This document shows positions 17,307 to 26,804 of a stretch of DNA of 64,000 bases, in pieces. Under the pieces are notes generated by a model. That model did no database searches. It saw nothing but the letters and a program-made list of their open reading frames with translations, and had not been told where the DNA came from. This DNA comes from Chitinophagales bacterium (GTDB lineage: Bacteria; Bacteroidota; Bacteroidia; Chitinophagales; CAIODY01): contig CANGEV010000005.1 in the NCBI GenBank assembly GCA_947452995.1, forward strand, positions 1 through 64,000, read 5' to 3'. The stretch's first letter is position 1, and every line of letters begins with the position of its first letter. The position numbers were made by a program, and so were the translations under genes.

Positions 17307-18551
17307 GTGACACGTCCAAAACTAATTAGAATTACGACAGTTCCAATTTCGTTAGAAATTCTGCTGACTGGTCAATTAGACTATATGCAGAATAATGGAT
17401 TTGAGGTTATAGCGGCAAGCTCAAGTGGTCCGGAAATTAAAAAATTAACAGAACAACAAGGAGTCACACATAAAACAATAGAAATGACAAGGACTATCAG
17501 TCCTATTAAAGATGTTGTATCCTTAATAAAGTTGTATCAATTTATTAAAAAGGAAAAACCGCAAATTGTCCATACGCATACACCTAAAGCAGGCTTATTA
17601 GGTATGATTGCTGCTAAGTTAGCAAGGGTACCGATTCGTATACATACAGTGGCAGGATTGCCATTGATGACAAGTACAGGAATTAGAAAAAAAATATTGT
17701 ATTTCACCGAGAAGGTAACCTATAAATGCAGCAGTGAAACGTTAGCAAATTCATTTTCAATCGCAACATTCATGTTAAAAGAACAAATGATTGAATTGGA
17801 TAAATTAAAAGTTCTTGGTAATGGAAGTACGAATGGATTTGATAATAATCGATTTAATCCGGACAATTTAAATTTCGAAAAACTAAATAATGTGAAAGAA
17901 GAGATATCCTATAACGAAGGGCTTTTCTACTATCTTTATGTTGGTCGACTTGTTGTAGATAAAGGAATTAATGAATTATATGAAGCTTTTCATAAATTAT
18001 ATGCGAAGAATAAAAATATACGACTAATAATCTTAGGTAATTTTGAAAAAGAACGTGATTCATTAAATGAACAAAGAGTCATTGAAATAATAAACCATCC
18101 TGGCATTATGTTTTTAGGTTGGAGAAATGACGTTGAATATTTTTTATCAATTGCAAATGTCTTAGTACATCCATCTCATCGAGAAGGTTTCCCCAATATT
18201 TTATTACAAGCAGCTGCAATGAATACACCGATTGTGTGTTCTAAAATTCCAGGTAATATCGATATCGTTAATAACGACAATGCTTCTTTGTTCCAAGTTA
18301 AAAATTCAGATGATTTATTAAATAAGTTGAATGACGTTTTTGTTAACTATTCAATCAAACTCAAGCAAGCTCAATCCTTGAGAACGTCCATCATCGATAA
18401 ATATAGTAGAGATTCTGTACAATTACTAATTTTGGATTATTACAGGGAGCAATTAGGAAGTCTTTCTACCACTAAATCCTTACAGGGTTTAAACCATTCT
18501 GTAAACGAAACAAAGTCATTTAACGAACAGATAAGTTCATATAATTACTAA
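17307..18551 (+). CDS. Glycosyltransferase family 4 (GT-B fold)
   Basis: The 414-residue cytoplasmic enzyme is likely to add a sugar during exopolysaccharide or glycolipid assembly. The N-terminal acceptor domain includes KPQIVHTHTPKAGLLGMIAA near residues 84-103. The donor-binding half has YLYVGRLVVDKGINELYEAF near residue 212 and the E(x7)E region in HPSHREGFPNILLQAAAMNTP near residue 290. The start is GTG 17307. It converges on wzc, which supports a role in the exopolysaccharide locus. Donor and acceptor cannot be named. Confidence 0.85.
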   Translation: MTRPKLIRITTVPISLEILLTGQLDYMQNNGFEVIAASSSGPEIKKLTEQQGVTHKTIEMTRTISPIKDVVSLIKLYQFIKKEKPQIVHTHTPKAGLLGMIAAKLARVPIRIHTVAGLPLMTSTGIRKKILYFTEKVTYKCSSETLANSFSIATFMLKEQMIELDKLKVLGNGSTNGFDNNRFNPDNLNFEKLNNVKEEISYNEGLFYYLYVGRLVVDKGINELYEAFHKLYAKNKNIRLIILGNFEKERDSLNEQRVIEIINHPGIMFLGWRNDVEYFLSIANVLVHPSHREGFPNILLQAAAMNTPIVCSKIPGNIDIVNNDNASLFQVKNSDDLLNKLNDVFVNYSIKLKQAQSLRTSIIDKYSRDSVQLLILDYYREQLGSLSTTKSLQGLNHSVNETKSFNEQISSYNY

Positions 18552-18569
18552 TTAAGCATCAGCAAGAAA

Positions 18570-18601
18570 TAAAAACATTAGTATGGTAAGAAAATACTAA
18601 T
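18570..18601 (-). terminator. Possible weak terminator overlapping the wzc stop
   Basis: An 8-bp inverted repeat ATTAGTAT/ATACTAAT with a 9-base loop is followed on the minus strand by GTTTTTATTT. The stem has few G-C pairs and overlaps the stop codon at 18597, so the call is tentative. Confidence 0.4.
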
Positions 18602-20897
18602 ATTTACCATAACGGTACCCTCCATATTTATAACCATATTTGGATCTATAACCGGATTTTGACTTAGGTATAATTCCATTAAATATGATTGCTTTGCTAC
18701 CGACAATTTTGTTGTCATCATAGGTTTGAATGACCTCTTTAAAGATCTCTTTATTAGTGAAATTTTGACGAACAATAATCAATGATAAATCGACATATGG
18801 TAGAATTATTTCAGCATCACCAACCAAACCCATAGGTGGTGTATCAAGAATTATAACATCAAACTTTTTCTTTAAAGTATAAATTAATTCTTTAAAGCGA
18901 TCATTTTGTAACAATTCAGCTGGATTAGGTGGTACATTACCAACAGGAATAAAATTTAAATTATTAAATGTCGTAGAGTAAATAATTTCCTCAACCTCAT
19001 GACCTCCTACTAAGTAATCGCTCAATCCAATAGTAGTATCAATATTAAGTCTTTTATGTAAAGTTGGTTTTCTGAGATCCGCAGAAACTAAGCAAGTTTT
19101 CTTGTTTGCCAATGTATAAACCAAACCTAAATTCAAAGAAAAAAAAGATTTCCCTTCACCAGGTATAGATGAGCTGACAAGTATTGTATTTTTATTATCA
19201 TATAAATAGTAATTAACTTTCGTTCGGATAGATCTTAATGTCTCCCCTATTGAACTACCCGTGAAATCAAGTTGACTTTCATTGGATAACAGTTTGTCGA
19301 ATAAAATTTCACCTATTATAGGAAGGCTTGTTACAGATGCAATATCTTCTTTAAATTGAACCTTACTTGAAAATTGTTCAGTAATTAAAAAATACAAAAA
19401 AGGAATAAGTACTGCTATTAAAATAAAAACAAGAAACGTGTTAAACCTTTTAGGCGATACAGGAAATGTATTAATTGTTGGCTTTTCAATTATCTTGCAA
19501 TTTGTAATAGTTGAAGCAAATGAAATTGCAGCTTCTTCCCTTTTCTCTAACAAATAAGTATAAATCGAATTTTTAATAGCCTGCTGCCTGGTTATATTTA
19601 TTAGTAAACGTTCTTTTTGAGGTATTCCTTTTAAGGTTGTTTCATTACGTTCGATACTTTGTTCAATCTTACTTTTGGCAATTAATAAATTTGATTTATA
19701 CCTATGAACACTATTTTCAATAGTAGACTTTAAATTATTTATTTGCTTATTTAATATTTCAACAGATTCATCATTGGATCCTGTAAGTTGCTTTTGTTTT
19801 ATTGATTCCAATTCAATTTCAAAAAGTTTTGTCAAATTCTCTTGTAATACAGGATCATCAATACCTATTAATGAAGGAGGTTGTGAACTACTTAATTCAC
19901 TTTTTAAGTGAATTTCAATCTCATCAATTACAGATAATTTAATCAATATTTCATTCAATAAAGCATCATTTGTTTGCACTTCACCTAAATAAACCTTACC
20001 CTGCTCACTGATATCGACAATACTATTAGCCTTTTTAAAAGATTCTAAATTTAGTTCTACACTGTCTAATTCATTACTAATTAATAGCAAACGATCATTA
20101 ATAAAATCAAGAGTGTATTGCGTTATGGAACGTTGATCTTTTAAATTATTCCTTTCATAAGAATTAATCAATGCATTTAAAAACAGCAACCCATTGAATT
20201 GATTTTGTGTTTTGTATTTCAACAAAATAATATTTGAACTTCCATTCAAGGTCTTAACTTCTAATCGTGAAAACCATTCATTACATTTATTATTTAAAGA
20301 ACTAATTTGAATTTCAAATTTATCCTTCGAATTAATTAAATTTTTAAGTCGTGTTTTATTAACGATAATGCGAATAGAATCACCATTCGGGAAAACACAA
20401 ACAGCGTTATTAATTAGTTTGTATTGTTTGCCGTTTATTGAAAAATTATTTAAAGTATTAGATAAATCTAACTTGAGGTTAAGTCCTCCTTTAAGGGAGT
20501 CATAATTTACAGGAATAAATTTTAATGGAAATTCATGCGTTAACTCCATTCTTTTTACGCTACCAACTTTATAAAGTGTAACACAAGAATTAGAATGAAT
20601 AATTGCATCTTCAAGTACTGACTGACTTTTTATTATCTCAATTTCATTTTCAATTTCAGGAACATGATCATCAGGATTCAACAATGCTGAAATTTGATCT
20701 TTTTGATTTGCACTCGATTTAATCAAGATTTTTGCAGAAATTTCATACGTTTTATTTGCGTAGTGCAAATACACGAATGCGAGTAAAATAAAAACTGATA
20801 ATGAGATTAAATATACATGCCAATGCGGCCTTAAGTGCTTCCTAACGCTATTTATAATATCCCCTAAACCTTGTTCTTTATTACTTATTTGACTCAT
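18597..20897 (-). CDS. Polysaccharide co-polymerase and tyrosine autokinase (Wzc type)
   Basis: This inner-membrane protein controls chain length and export of exopolysaccharide. In its 766 residues, a transmembrane helix near 32-50 starts the Wzz domain. Long coiled coils span about 260-420, and a second membrane helix lies near 485-505. The C-terminal BY-kinase domain (about 545-766) has Walker A SSSIPGEGKSFFSLNLG, Walker A' VSADLRKPTLHKR and Walker B FDVIILDTPPMGLVGDA. The extreme tail is a tyrosine cluster with seven Tyr in the last 18 residues, the usual autophosphorylation site. Its ATG overlaps the wza stop by four bases, so the two are translationally coupled. Confidence 0.93.
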   Translation of the reverse strand: MSQISNKEQGLGDIINSVRKHLRPHWHVYLISLSVFILLAFVYLHYANKTYEISAKILIKSSANQKDQISALLNPDDHVPEIENEIEIIKSQSVLEDAIIHSNSCVTLYKVGSVKRMELTHEFPLKFIPVNYDSLKGGLNLKLDLSNTLNNFSINGKQYKLINNAVCVFPNGDSIRIIVNKTRLKNLINSKDKFEIQISSLNNKCNEWFSRLEVKTLNGSSNIILLKYKTQNQFNGLLFLNALINSYERNNLKDQRSITQYTLDFINDRLLLISNELDSVELNLESFKKANSIVDISEQGKVYLGEVQTNDALLNEILIKLSVIDEIEIHLKSELSSSQPPSLIGIDDPVLQENLTKLFEIELESIKQKQLTGSNDESVEILNKQINNLKSTIENSVHRYKSNLLIAKSKIEQSIERNETTLKGIPQKERLLINITRQQAIKNSIYTYLLEKREEAAISFASTITNCKIIEKPTINTFPVSPKRFNTFLVFILIAVLIPFLYFLITEQFSSKVQFKEDIASVTSLPIIGEILFDKLLSNESQLDFTGSSIGETLRSIRTKVNYYLYDNKNTILVSSSIPGEGKSFFSLNLGLVYTLANKKTCLVSADLRKPTLHKRLNIDTTIGLSDYLVGGHEVEEIIYSTTFNNLNFIPVGNVPPNPAELLQNDRFKELIYTLKKKFDVIILDTPPMGLVGDAEIILPYVDLSLIIVRQNFTNKEIFKEVIQTYDDNKIVGSKAIIFNGIIPKSKSGYRSKYGYKYGGYRYGKY

Positions 20898-21685
20898 TTC
20901 TTAAAATTATTTAGCAATAAAATTATTAAGGTAGTTGTACTAATAATAAGCGGCCAACTTTGGTATAATGTATTTGAAGAGTTTCTTTTTTGACTATTGG
21001 GTTCAACATACAACACATCACCATTTTGCATCCAACAAAATTCATTTTTTATCGAATTAGTATCATTCAAATTAATTCTTCTTGTGATTGTATTAATTCC
21101 GTTTGTACGAATCAATAATACATTGGAGCGATTCCCAGTGATATTTAAATCTCCTGCCAAGCCTAATGCTTGTAAAAAATTGATTTTATTATAAGGTACA
21201 TTAAAGGTGCCAGGATTCTTGACATCCCCTAATATTGTAACTTTAAAATTGATAATTCGAACATGGACAATTGGATCCTTTAGCATACTACTTAAACTTT
21301 TGGCAATGCTATTTTCCAATTCATTTATGGTTAAATTAGCCGCTTGAATTTTGCCAATTTTAGGCAATATAATAGTGCTATCTTTTTCCACCAAATATCC
21401 TAAGACCGGGTTCCCTTGCGTAGCCCCTTGTTGCATATTGCTAGAAGCGACGGAAAAATTGGGTAGATTGTAAGTTGCAGAAAGTTCTAAATTATTACTA
21501 CTAACAAACACATAAAGTTGGTCATCAACTTTTATTTTTGTTTCAAAATCAATAGTGTTAATGGACGTATTTGAATTATTTATTCCACCGAAATAAACTA
21601 ATTTCTCATAGGTATTGCAGGATGTTGTCAGGTACATTACAACTAAAAGTGCAATTACTTGCCAATATGGCTTTGTAAGCTTCAT
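20894..21685 (-). CDS. Polysaccharide export outer-membrane lipoprotein (Wza type)
   Basis: The 263-residue protein would form the outer-membrane pore for exopolysaccharide together with Wzc. A lipoprotein signal ends in the lipobox LTTSC with Cys 23. The poly-export domain (about 50-140) contains IKVDDQLYVFVSSNN and the segment GYLVEKDSTIILPKIGKI. An SLBB domain follows (about 145-225, with VTILGDVKNPGTFNVP). A C-terminal hydrophobic helix (about 243-259) ends the protein. It is the first gene of the wza-wzc unit and has a leader of about 90 bases containing a perfect hairpin. Confidence 0.92.
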   Translation of the reverse strand: MKLTKPYWQVIALLVVMYLTTSCNTYEKLVYFGGINNSNTSINTIDFETKIKVDDQLYVFVSSNNLELSATYNLPNFSVASSNMQQGATQGNPVLGYLVEKDSTIILPKIGKIQAANLTINELENSIAKSLSSMLKDPIVHVRIINFKVTILGDVKNPGTFNVPYNKINFLQALGLAGDLNITGNRSNVLLIRTNGINTITRRINLNDTNSIKNEFCWMQNGDVLYVEPNSQKRNSSNTLYQSWPLIISTTTLIILLLNNFKK

Positions 21686-21728
21686 CTACGATTGTTTATA
21701 CTTTTATTAGATTAATCTTTAATTGAAA

Positions 21729-21762
21729 TAAATCATTTAAAGTTTCAGTTTTAAATGATTTA
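21729..21762. promoter_or_regulatory. Perfect 13-bp inverted repeat in the wza leader
   Basis: Arms at 21729-21741 and 21750-21762 are exact complements around the 8-base loop GTTTCAGT. It lies 43 bases upstream of wza ATG 21685 and 110 bases past the tRNA-Arg gene. It could be an operator, an attenuator hairpin, or a terminator for the upstream nuo-tRNA transcript. On the minus strand TTTCAATT follows, only a weak U-tract. Confidence 0.6.
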
Positions 21763-21783
21763 ATTCATTAAGTTAATTCAATG

Positions 21784-21791
21784 CAAAAATA
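21784..21791 (-). promoter_or_regulatory. Candidate -7 element for wza-wzc
   Basis: TATTTTTG on the minus strand fits TAnnTTTG and would give a leader of about 93 bases containing the 13-bp hairpin. No -33 element at normal spacing is seen. Confidence 0.4.
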
Positions 21792-21872
21792 TCAAGCTTT
21801 GCGCTATAGAATGTTACGCAAACGCTAACAGAATAAAACCTAAGTGTAAAATAAGCTAAGAAGAATTGAAAG

Positions 21873-21945
21873 TAGCCCCTACGGGAATCGAACCTGTATC
21901 TGAGGAACCGGAATCCTCCATTTTATCCATTAAACTAAGGAGCTA
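21873..21945 (-). tRNA. tRNA-Arg (anticodon CCG)
   Basis: A 73-base cloverleaf on the minus strand has a 7-bp acceptor stem (TAGCTCC/GGGGCTA, one G-T pair). The anticodon stem GAGGA/TCCTC holds loop TTCCGGT with anticodon CCG at 21911-21909. The T arm has the TTCGATT loop. One A-C mismatch is visible in the T stem. CCA is not encoded. Its 5' end is only three bases after the nuoN stop codon, so it probably shares the nuo transcript. Confidence 0.95.
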
Positions 21946-21948
21946 TTA

Positions 21949-23409
21949 TTACATCAAGAACAAGTCACGAATATAATGAGGCATTAGACCTACAGCAAAT
22001 AAAATTACTATGCCTATAATAAATAAGAAAACATAAGAAGGATTTAATATGATATTAGCTCCATCTGCTTCTTCCATATACATAGCCTTGATTACTTTAA
22101 AATAATAATATAAACTCACTACACTCATTAAAACTGCTATTATAGATAAAATCAAATGTCCACCTTGTAACAATCCTGAAATCATAAAATATTTACCCAT
22201 AAAACCGGCTGTAGCGGGGATACCAGCCATAGAACACATTGCTAAAGTAAGAAAGGCACTTAAATAAGGATTACGTTTAGAAAGTCCTTTAAAAGATTCT
22301 AATTCATCACTACCAGTCGCATCTTTTACTAAAAACAAAGCGGCAAAAGCAATGATGTTAGCAATTACATACCCAGTCAAATACAAGGCCATGTTTGCTT
22401 GGGCGATATGCGTTCCATTTTCATTTACTAAATTAGTCTGAAGTAGTACCATCATTAGAAATCCAGCATTAGCAATACCGGAATAGGCGAGAATTCTTTT
22501 GAAACTTGTTTGACGGGTAGCTGTCAAATTAGGAATGATTAAAGTTAATGCCACTATTACAATAACCGTCGTATTCCATATTGTCGAATTAAAATTAAAT
22601 GCAGAATAGAATAATCGGAAGAAAGCACCAAAAGCAGCAGTTTTTACAACTGTACTCATAAACGCTGTACTTACTGTAGGTGCACCTTGATAAACATCAG
22701 GTGCCCAAAAATGAAATGGAGCAGCTGATACTTTGAACGAAAATGCCACCAATAACAATAATATTCCAACAAAATAAAGGGCCGGTGGATGTATGTTATA
22801 CATAATGGTATAGGCTGCAATTTGTTCTAAATCAAAACTACCTGACATTCCATACACCAAAGTAATTCCCATTAATAAAATACCTGAAGCAAAAGAACCC
22901 ATTAAGAAATACTTCAACGAAGCTTCGTTAGATAAGAGATTTTTCTTGTTGAAACCAGCTAAAATATATGAGGCGATTGAAAGAATTTCAACTCCAATAA
23001 AAAGCATTAATAAATTCTTGAAACTTACCATTATTATACCTCCTATAAGAGCGAATATCATTAGCGCATAATATTCCCCAAGGTGGTTCATTTCAATGAT
23101 CGATTTATGATCAGTTACCAAGAATATTAATATCAGGGTTGCAATCATAATTGCTGTTAGAACAATCGCTCCTCTATCAAATGTTAACATATTGAAAATT
23201 GGAGTTGCTGTTAATGAATTTTCCCAATTCAATAGTGTGATTGACCAACCAGCTAGCAAACCAACTAGACCGATAGTTAGTAACCATTCTTTCATTTTGG
23301 GTATAAGACCCACAAACATTAATATTATACCAAAAATAGCGAGAACCATTAATGGATTATCTGTCAATTGTGACCAAAGATTATTTGAGATAGGCATTGC
23401 TTCGTGCAT
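21949..23409 (-). CDS. nuoN: NADH-quinone oxidoreductase subunit N
   Basis: This is an antiporter-like membrane subunit of complex I, one of the three proton-pumping units. The frame is open to 23505, but the part upstream of 23409 is hydrophilic and overlaps nuoM. ATG 23409 (486 residues), 17 bases after the nuoM stop, is preferred, and ATG 23397 is an alternative. About 14 transmembrane helices are predicted. Conserved features include FIGVEILSIASYILAGF near residue 135 and KVSAAPFHFWAPDVYQGAPT near residue 225, where the pumping lysine and histidine lie. The tRNA-Arg gene begins three bases after the stop. Confidence 0.94.
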   Translation of the reverse strand: MHEAMPISNNLWSQLTDNPLMVLAIFGIILMFVGLIPKMKEWLLTIGLVGLLAGWSITLLNWENSLTATPIFNMLTFDRGAIVLTAIMIATLILIFLVTDHKSIIEMNHLGEYYALMIFALIGGIIMVSFKNLLMLFIGVEILSIASYILAGFNKKNLLSNEASLKYFLMGSFASGILLMGITLVYGMSGSFDLEQIAAYTIMYNIHPPALYFVGILLLLVAFSFKVSAAPFHFWAPDVYQGAPTVSTAFMSTVVKTAAFGAFFRLFYSAFNFNSTIWNTTVIVIVALTLIIPNLTATRQTSFKRILAYSGIANAGFLMMVLLQTNLVNENGTHIAQANMALYLTGYVIANIIAFAALFLVKDATGSDELESFKGLSKRNPYLSAFLTLAMCSMAGIPATAGFMGKYFMISGLLQGGHLILSIIAVLMSVVSLYYYFKVIKAMYMEEADGANIILNPSYVFLFIIGIVILFAVGLMPHYIRDLFLM

Positions 23410-23426
23410 ACGATTCGAAAAAGAAA

Positions 23427-24893
23427 TTAAAATAAGAATTGATTCACCCAATTCGGAAAAATACCACCAATGATGACAAATAACATCAACGGAATAATTA
23501 TCCAATTTTCAGTAATAGTTAGATCACCATTGTAATTATTTCCATTATTAGAACCTAACATGGACTTTTGAAATAGTCTTAACATATATACAGCGCCTAG
23601 GATAATTGATATAGCAGCGATACCTCCGATCCAATAATTATAATGAAATACTGCATTCAATAGAAGAAATTCTCCAATAAAGCCGGAAGTCAATGGTAAA
23701 GCAATAGAACCTAGCAACATTACCATAAAAGCAATCGGTAAGAAACGTTTACCTTCAGCAAAACCTCCCATTTTGTTTAAGTCTAAGGTATTACTACCCT
23801 TCTCAATCCAATCTGCAATCATTAATAAACCTGCTACAATAATGCCATGACTAAATAATTGAAATACTATTGCTTTCAATGTTTGGATTCCGTAGAAGTC
23901 TTTAAACAAAGGAATGTTGATTAGGCCTGCATTTAAATCAAGACTTGCAATTGCTGCTAATATCAATGATAAATGCGATACAGAAGAAAATGCGAGTACG
24001 TATTTGAAGTTATCTTGCTTTATAGCGATAATTGCAGTATAAAGCAAACTAAATACGGCTAGAACAATTACATAGGGCTCTAACATAGTCCAACCTAAGG
24101 TTAAAAATTGAACGTTGAATCGCAAGATACCGTAAGCACCCATCTTAGCCATAATTGCAGACATAATGATAGTAATGGATGTTGGAGCTGTTGCATAAGT
24201 TTTTGCTTGCCATGTATGAAAAGGAAAAACAGGCATCTTGATAAAAAATGCAATTAGAAATAAAATGGAAATCCAAATTTGCTGAGTGCTTGTAAGTAAA
24301 TGCGCTGCCTGATAAATACTATTAAAATCAGTTTGATGTGAAGCCCCTGCGTTAACAATAAGATAAATAATTCCGACTAACATCAGTAAACTACCAAACA
24401 TAGTATAGGCAAAAAACTTAAAGGAAACCGCGGCCTTATCTTCACCATTCCCCCAAATACCTACTAACAAATAGGCAGGAACCAAGCCCAATTCAAAGAA
24501 TATATAGAATAAAATAACGTCTTGCGCCATGAATACGCCATTTAAACCAGCTTGCATTAAAAGCATAAGACCGAAGAAGAAATGGGAGTTTCTTATGGTA
24601 TTACATTTTTGAAAAATAATGATAAGTGGGAAAATGAGGTTAGTTAACAACACTAAAGCCAAGCCTAAATCACCTAAAGACAATAAGGTGAAGTAGCCAT
24701 TATTCTTCTCCTTTACCCATGAAAAATCGAGAAGGTTTTGAGCAGGATGAATATGGAAATATTCACCAGAAACAATAAGTCCTAAGGAAATAATAGATGA
24801 TACTAAAGCTATTATCTTACTCCACTTTTCTTTTACGAAAAATGTACTGATTCCGAAGAATAATGGGATTATTACAAGTAACAAAGAAATCAT
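23427..24893 (-). CDS. nuoM: NADH-quinone oxidoreductase subunit M
   Basis: This antiporter-like proton-pumping subunit of complex I has 488 residues and about 14 transmembrane helices. Conserved segments include FYIFFELGLVPAYLLVGIWG near residue 130 (with the essential Glu) and FFIKMPVFPFHTWQAKTY near residue 215 (Lys and His of the pump). KMGAYGILRF follows near residue 250. It begins 15 bases after nuoL and precedes nuoN by 17 bases, within the nuoIJKLMN transcript. Confidence 0.95.
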   Translation of the reverse strand: MISLLLVIIPLFFGISTFFVKEKWSKIIALVSSIISLGLIVSGEYFHIHPAQNLLDFSWVKEKNNGYFTLLSLGDLGLALVLLTNLIFPLIIIFQKCNTIRNSHFFFGLMLLMQAGLNGVFMAQDVILFYIFFELGLVPAYLLVGIWGNGEDKAAVSFKFFAYTMFGSLLMLVGIIYLIVNAGASHQTDFNSIYQAAHLLTSTQQIWISILFLIAFFIKMPVFPFHTWQAKTYATAPTSITIIMSAIMAKMGAYGILRFNVQFLTLGWTMLEPYVIVLAVFSLLYTAIIAIKQDNFKYVLAFSSVSHLSLILAAIASLDLNAGLINIPLFKDFYGIQTLKAIVFQLFSHGIIVAGLLMIADWIEKGSNTLDLNKMGGFAEGKRFLPIAFMVMLLGSIALPLTSGFIGEFLLLNAVFHYNYWIGGIAAISIILGAVYMLRLFQKSMLGSNNGNNYNGDLTITENWIIIPLMLFVIIGGIFPNWVNQFLF

Positions 24894-24908
24894 ATCTCGT
24901 AAAGAATA

Positions 24909-26789
24909 TTATAATTTAAAAAGAAGGTTATAGGCTAACATAACTACAATAGCTATGCTCATCATTAAGAAATAAAATCCAGTTTGCCCATTCTGAATAT
25001 AACGCAATGTGGTACCACTCCATGTCACAAATTTCCCAGTGAGGAATACCATTCCATCTACAATTTTATTATCGACAACTTTACTTAACAAAACAGAGAT
25101 ATGTTCAAGTGGTTTTACAAAAAGAAAACTATAAATCTCGTCTACATAATATTTCTTTTCTAATACGCCTGCCAAACCTGTATATTCTTCGCTAACTGAT
25201 TCTTTCTTTCCAAACAACTTGAATGTCCAAGCAAACATAAAAATGAGAACCACAATAGTTCCACCAAACAAGGCCCATTCAAAAGTTTCATGACCTTCGC
25301 CACTATGCTCAGCAACCATATTTGAAACAACTGGTTTTAAGTATTCAATTAGATAAGGATGACCATGAAACAGTTCAGGCAACTGAATAAATCCACCAAC
25401 AATACTTAATACAGCTAGAACCATTAAAGGCAAAGTCATGTTTAGCGGTGATTCATGTAGATGATCCATTTGTTCTTTGCCACCACGGAAATTACCGAAG
25501 AAAGTTAAATACCAAAGACGTAGCATATAAAAAATAGTCAATACTGCTCCAAATGCAGCAAGGTAGAAATACATTGGATTAAATGCATAAGTTGCGTTTA
25601 GTATTTCATCTTTAGATACGAAGCCAGATGTAAATGGAATTCCAATAATAGCAAAAACGCCTATTGTGAATGTCCAAAATGTTAATGGAATTTGTTTACG
25701 TAAACCACCCATTTTGGCGATACTTTGTTCTCCGCTCATTGCATGAATAACAGATCCTGCACCTAAGAACAATAATGCCTTGAAGAAGGCATGTGTCATC
25801 AAATGAAACATTCCTGATGTAAATGCACCAACACCTAAACCTAAAAACATAAATCCTAACTGACTAACCGTTGAGTAAGCTAGTACTTTCTTAATATCAT
25901 TTTGGAATAAGGCAATAGTTCCTGCAAATAATGCAGTTGCTAAGCCAATAGTAGCAACAAAATGCATGGTGAAAGGAGCCAAAGCAAAAATTGCATTACT
26001 ACGAACAATCATATAAATACCTGCAGTAACCATGGTTGCAGCATGAATTAAAGCAGAAACTGGAGTTGGACCCGCCATCGCATCTGGTAACCAGGTGTAT
26101 AAAGGAATTTGCGCTGATTTACCCATCGCACCAACAAATAGTAATAGCGTGATAGCCGTGGCCATACCTGTACTGATTTGTAAGTGACCCGCTTTTAAAA
26201 CTGAATAATCTAAGGACCCGAAATTTTGCAAGAACAAGAACATACCCATTAAAAATCCAAGATCACCAATTCGATTCATTACAAATGCCTTTTTTGCAGC
26301 ATTCGCGTAGTCCCCATTTGTAAACCAAAATCCAATTAACAAGTAAGAACAAAGTCCAACACCTTCCCATCCAAAGAACATAAGAGTGTATGAACTTCCA
26401 GCAACTAACAAAATCATTGAAAAAATGAACAAATTCAAATAGGCAAAGAATTTGGCCATCCCTTTGTCGTGCTGCATATATCCTGCAGAGTACAAATGAA
26501 TAAGGAACCCTATTCCTGTTATGATACTCATCATCATTAATGACAAATGGTCGATCAAAAATGCGGCATCTAAATTGAATGCTTCAAGTTTTAAAATATT
26601 AAAAAACTGAATTCGCACTCCATTTTCAGGCACCGATTTAAACAATAATATAGTGCAGATAAAGGAGATCAAAATGGCTGAGCTACCAATAATGGCTGCG
26701 AGTGTTTTAGATAATTTATGACCGTAAAGTCCGTTTATCAAAAAACCGACAACAGGTGCTATTATTAAAAGGGCTAAAATCGTGTTCAT
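24909..26789 (-). CDS. nuoL: NADH-quinone oxidoreductase subunit L
   Basis: This is the distal proton-pumping subunit of complex I, 626 residues, with 14 or more helices and a C-terminal extension carrying the long lateral helix and a final anchor helix (about 600-622). Typical segments are FFGWEGVGLCSYLLIGFWF near residue 138, AQIPLYTWLPDAMAGPTPVS near residue 227 and ALIHAATMVTAGIYMIVR near residue 247. It follows nuoK by 15 bases. Length and motifs are normal. Confidence 0.96.
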   Translation of the reverse strand: MNTILALLIIAPVVGFLINGLYGHKLSKTLAAIIGSSAILISFICTILLFKSVPENGVRIQFFNILKLEAFNLDAAFLIDHLSLMMMSIITGIGFLIHLYSAGYMQHDKGMAKFFAYLNLFIFSMILLVAGSSYTLMFFGWEGVGLCSYLLIGFWFTNGDYANAAKKAFVMNRIGDLGFLMGMFLFLQNFGSLDYSVLKAGHLQISTGMATAITLLLFVGAMGKSAQIPLYTWLPDAMAGPTPVSALIHAATMVTAGIYMIVRSNAIFALAPFTMHFVATIGLATALFAGTIALFQNDIKKVLAYSTVSQLGFMFLGLGVGAFTSGMFHLMTHAFFKALLFLGAGSVIHAMSGEQSIAKMGGLRKQIPLTFWTFTIGVFAIIGIPFTSGFVSKDEILNATYAFNPMYFYLAAFGAVLTIFYMLRLWYLTFFGNFRGGKEQMDHLHESPLNMTLPLMVLAVLSIVGGFIQLPELFHGHPYLIEYLKPVVSNMVAEHSGEGHETFEWALFGGTIVVLIFMFAWTFKLFGKKESVSEEYTGLAGVLEKKYYVDEIYSFLFVKPLEHISVLLSKVVDNKIVDGMVFLTGKFVTWSGTTLRYIQNGQTGFYFLMMSIAIVVMLAYNLLFKL

Positions 26790-26804
26790 AATTGCTTTCT
26801 TTGA

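Noticed and set aside
21812-21830. TGTTA...TAACA inverted repeat upstream of wza
   Set aside because: The arms are only five bases and the inner bases do not pair, so it is not distinguishable from chance.
23410-23505. N-terminal extension of nuoN overlapping nuoM
   Set aside because: The extra residues are not NuoN-like, and an ATG just after the nuoM stop gives the normal length.
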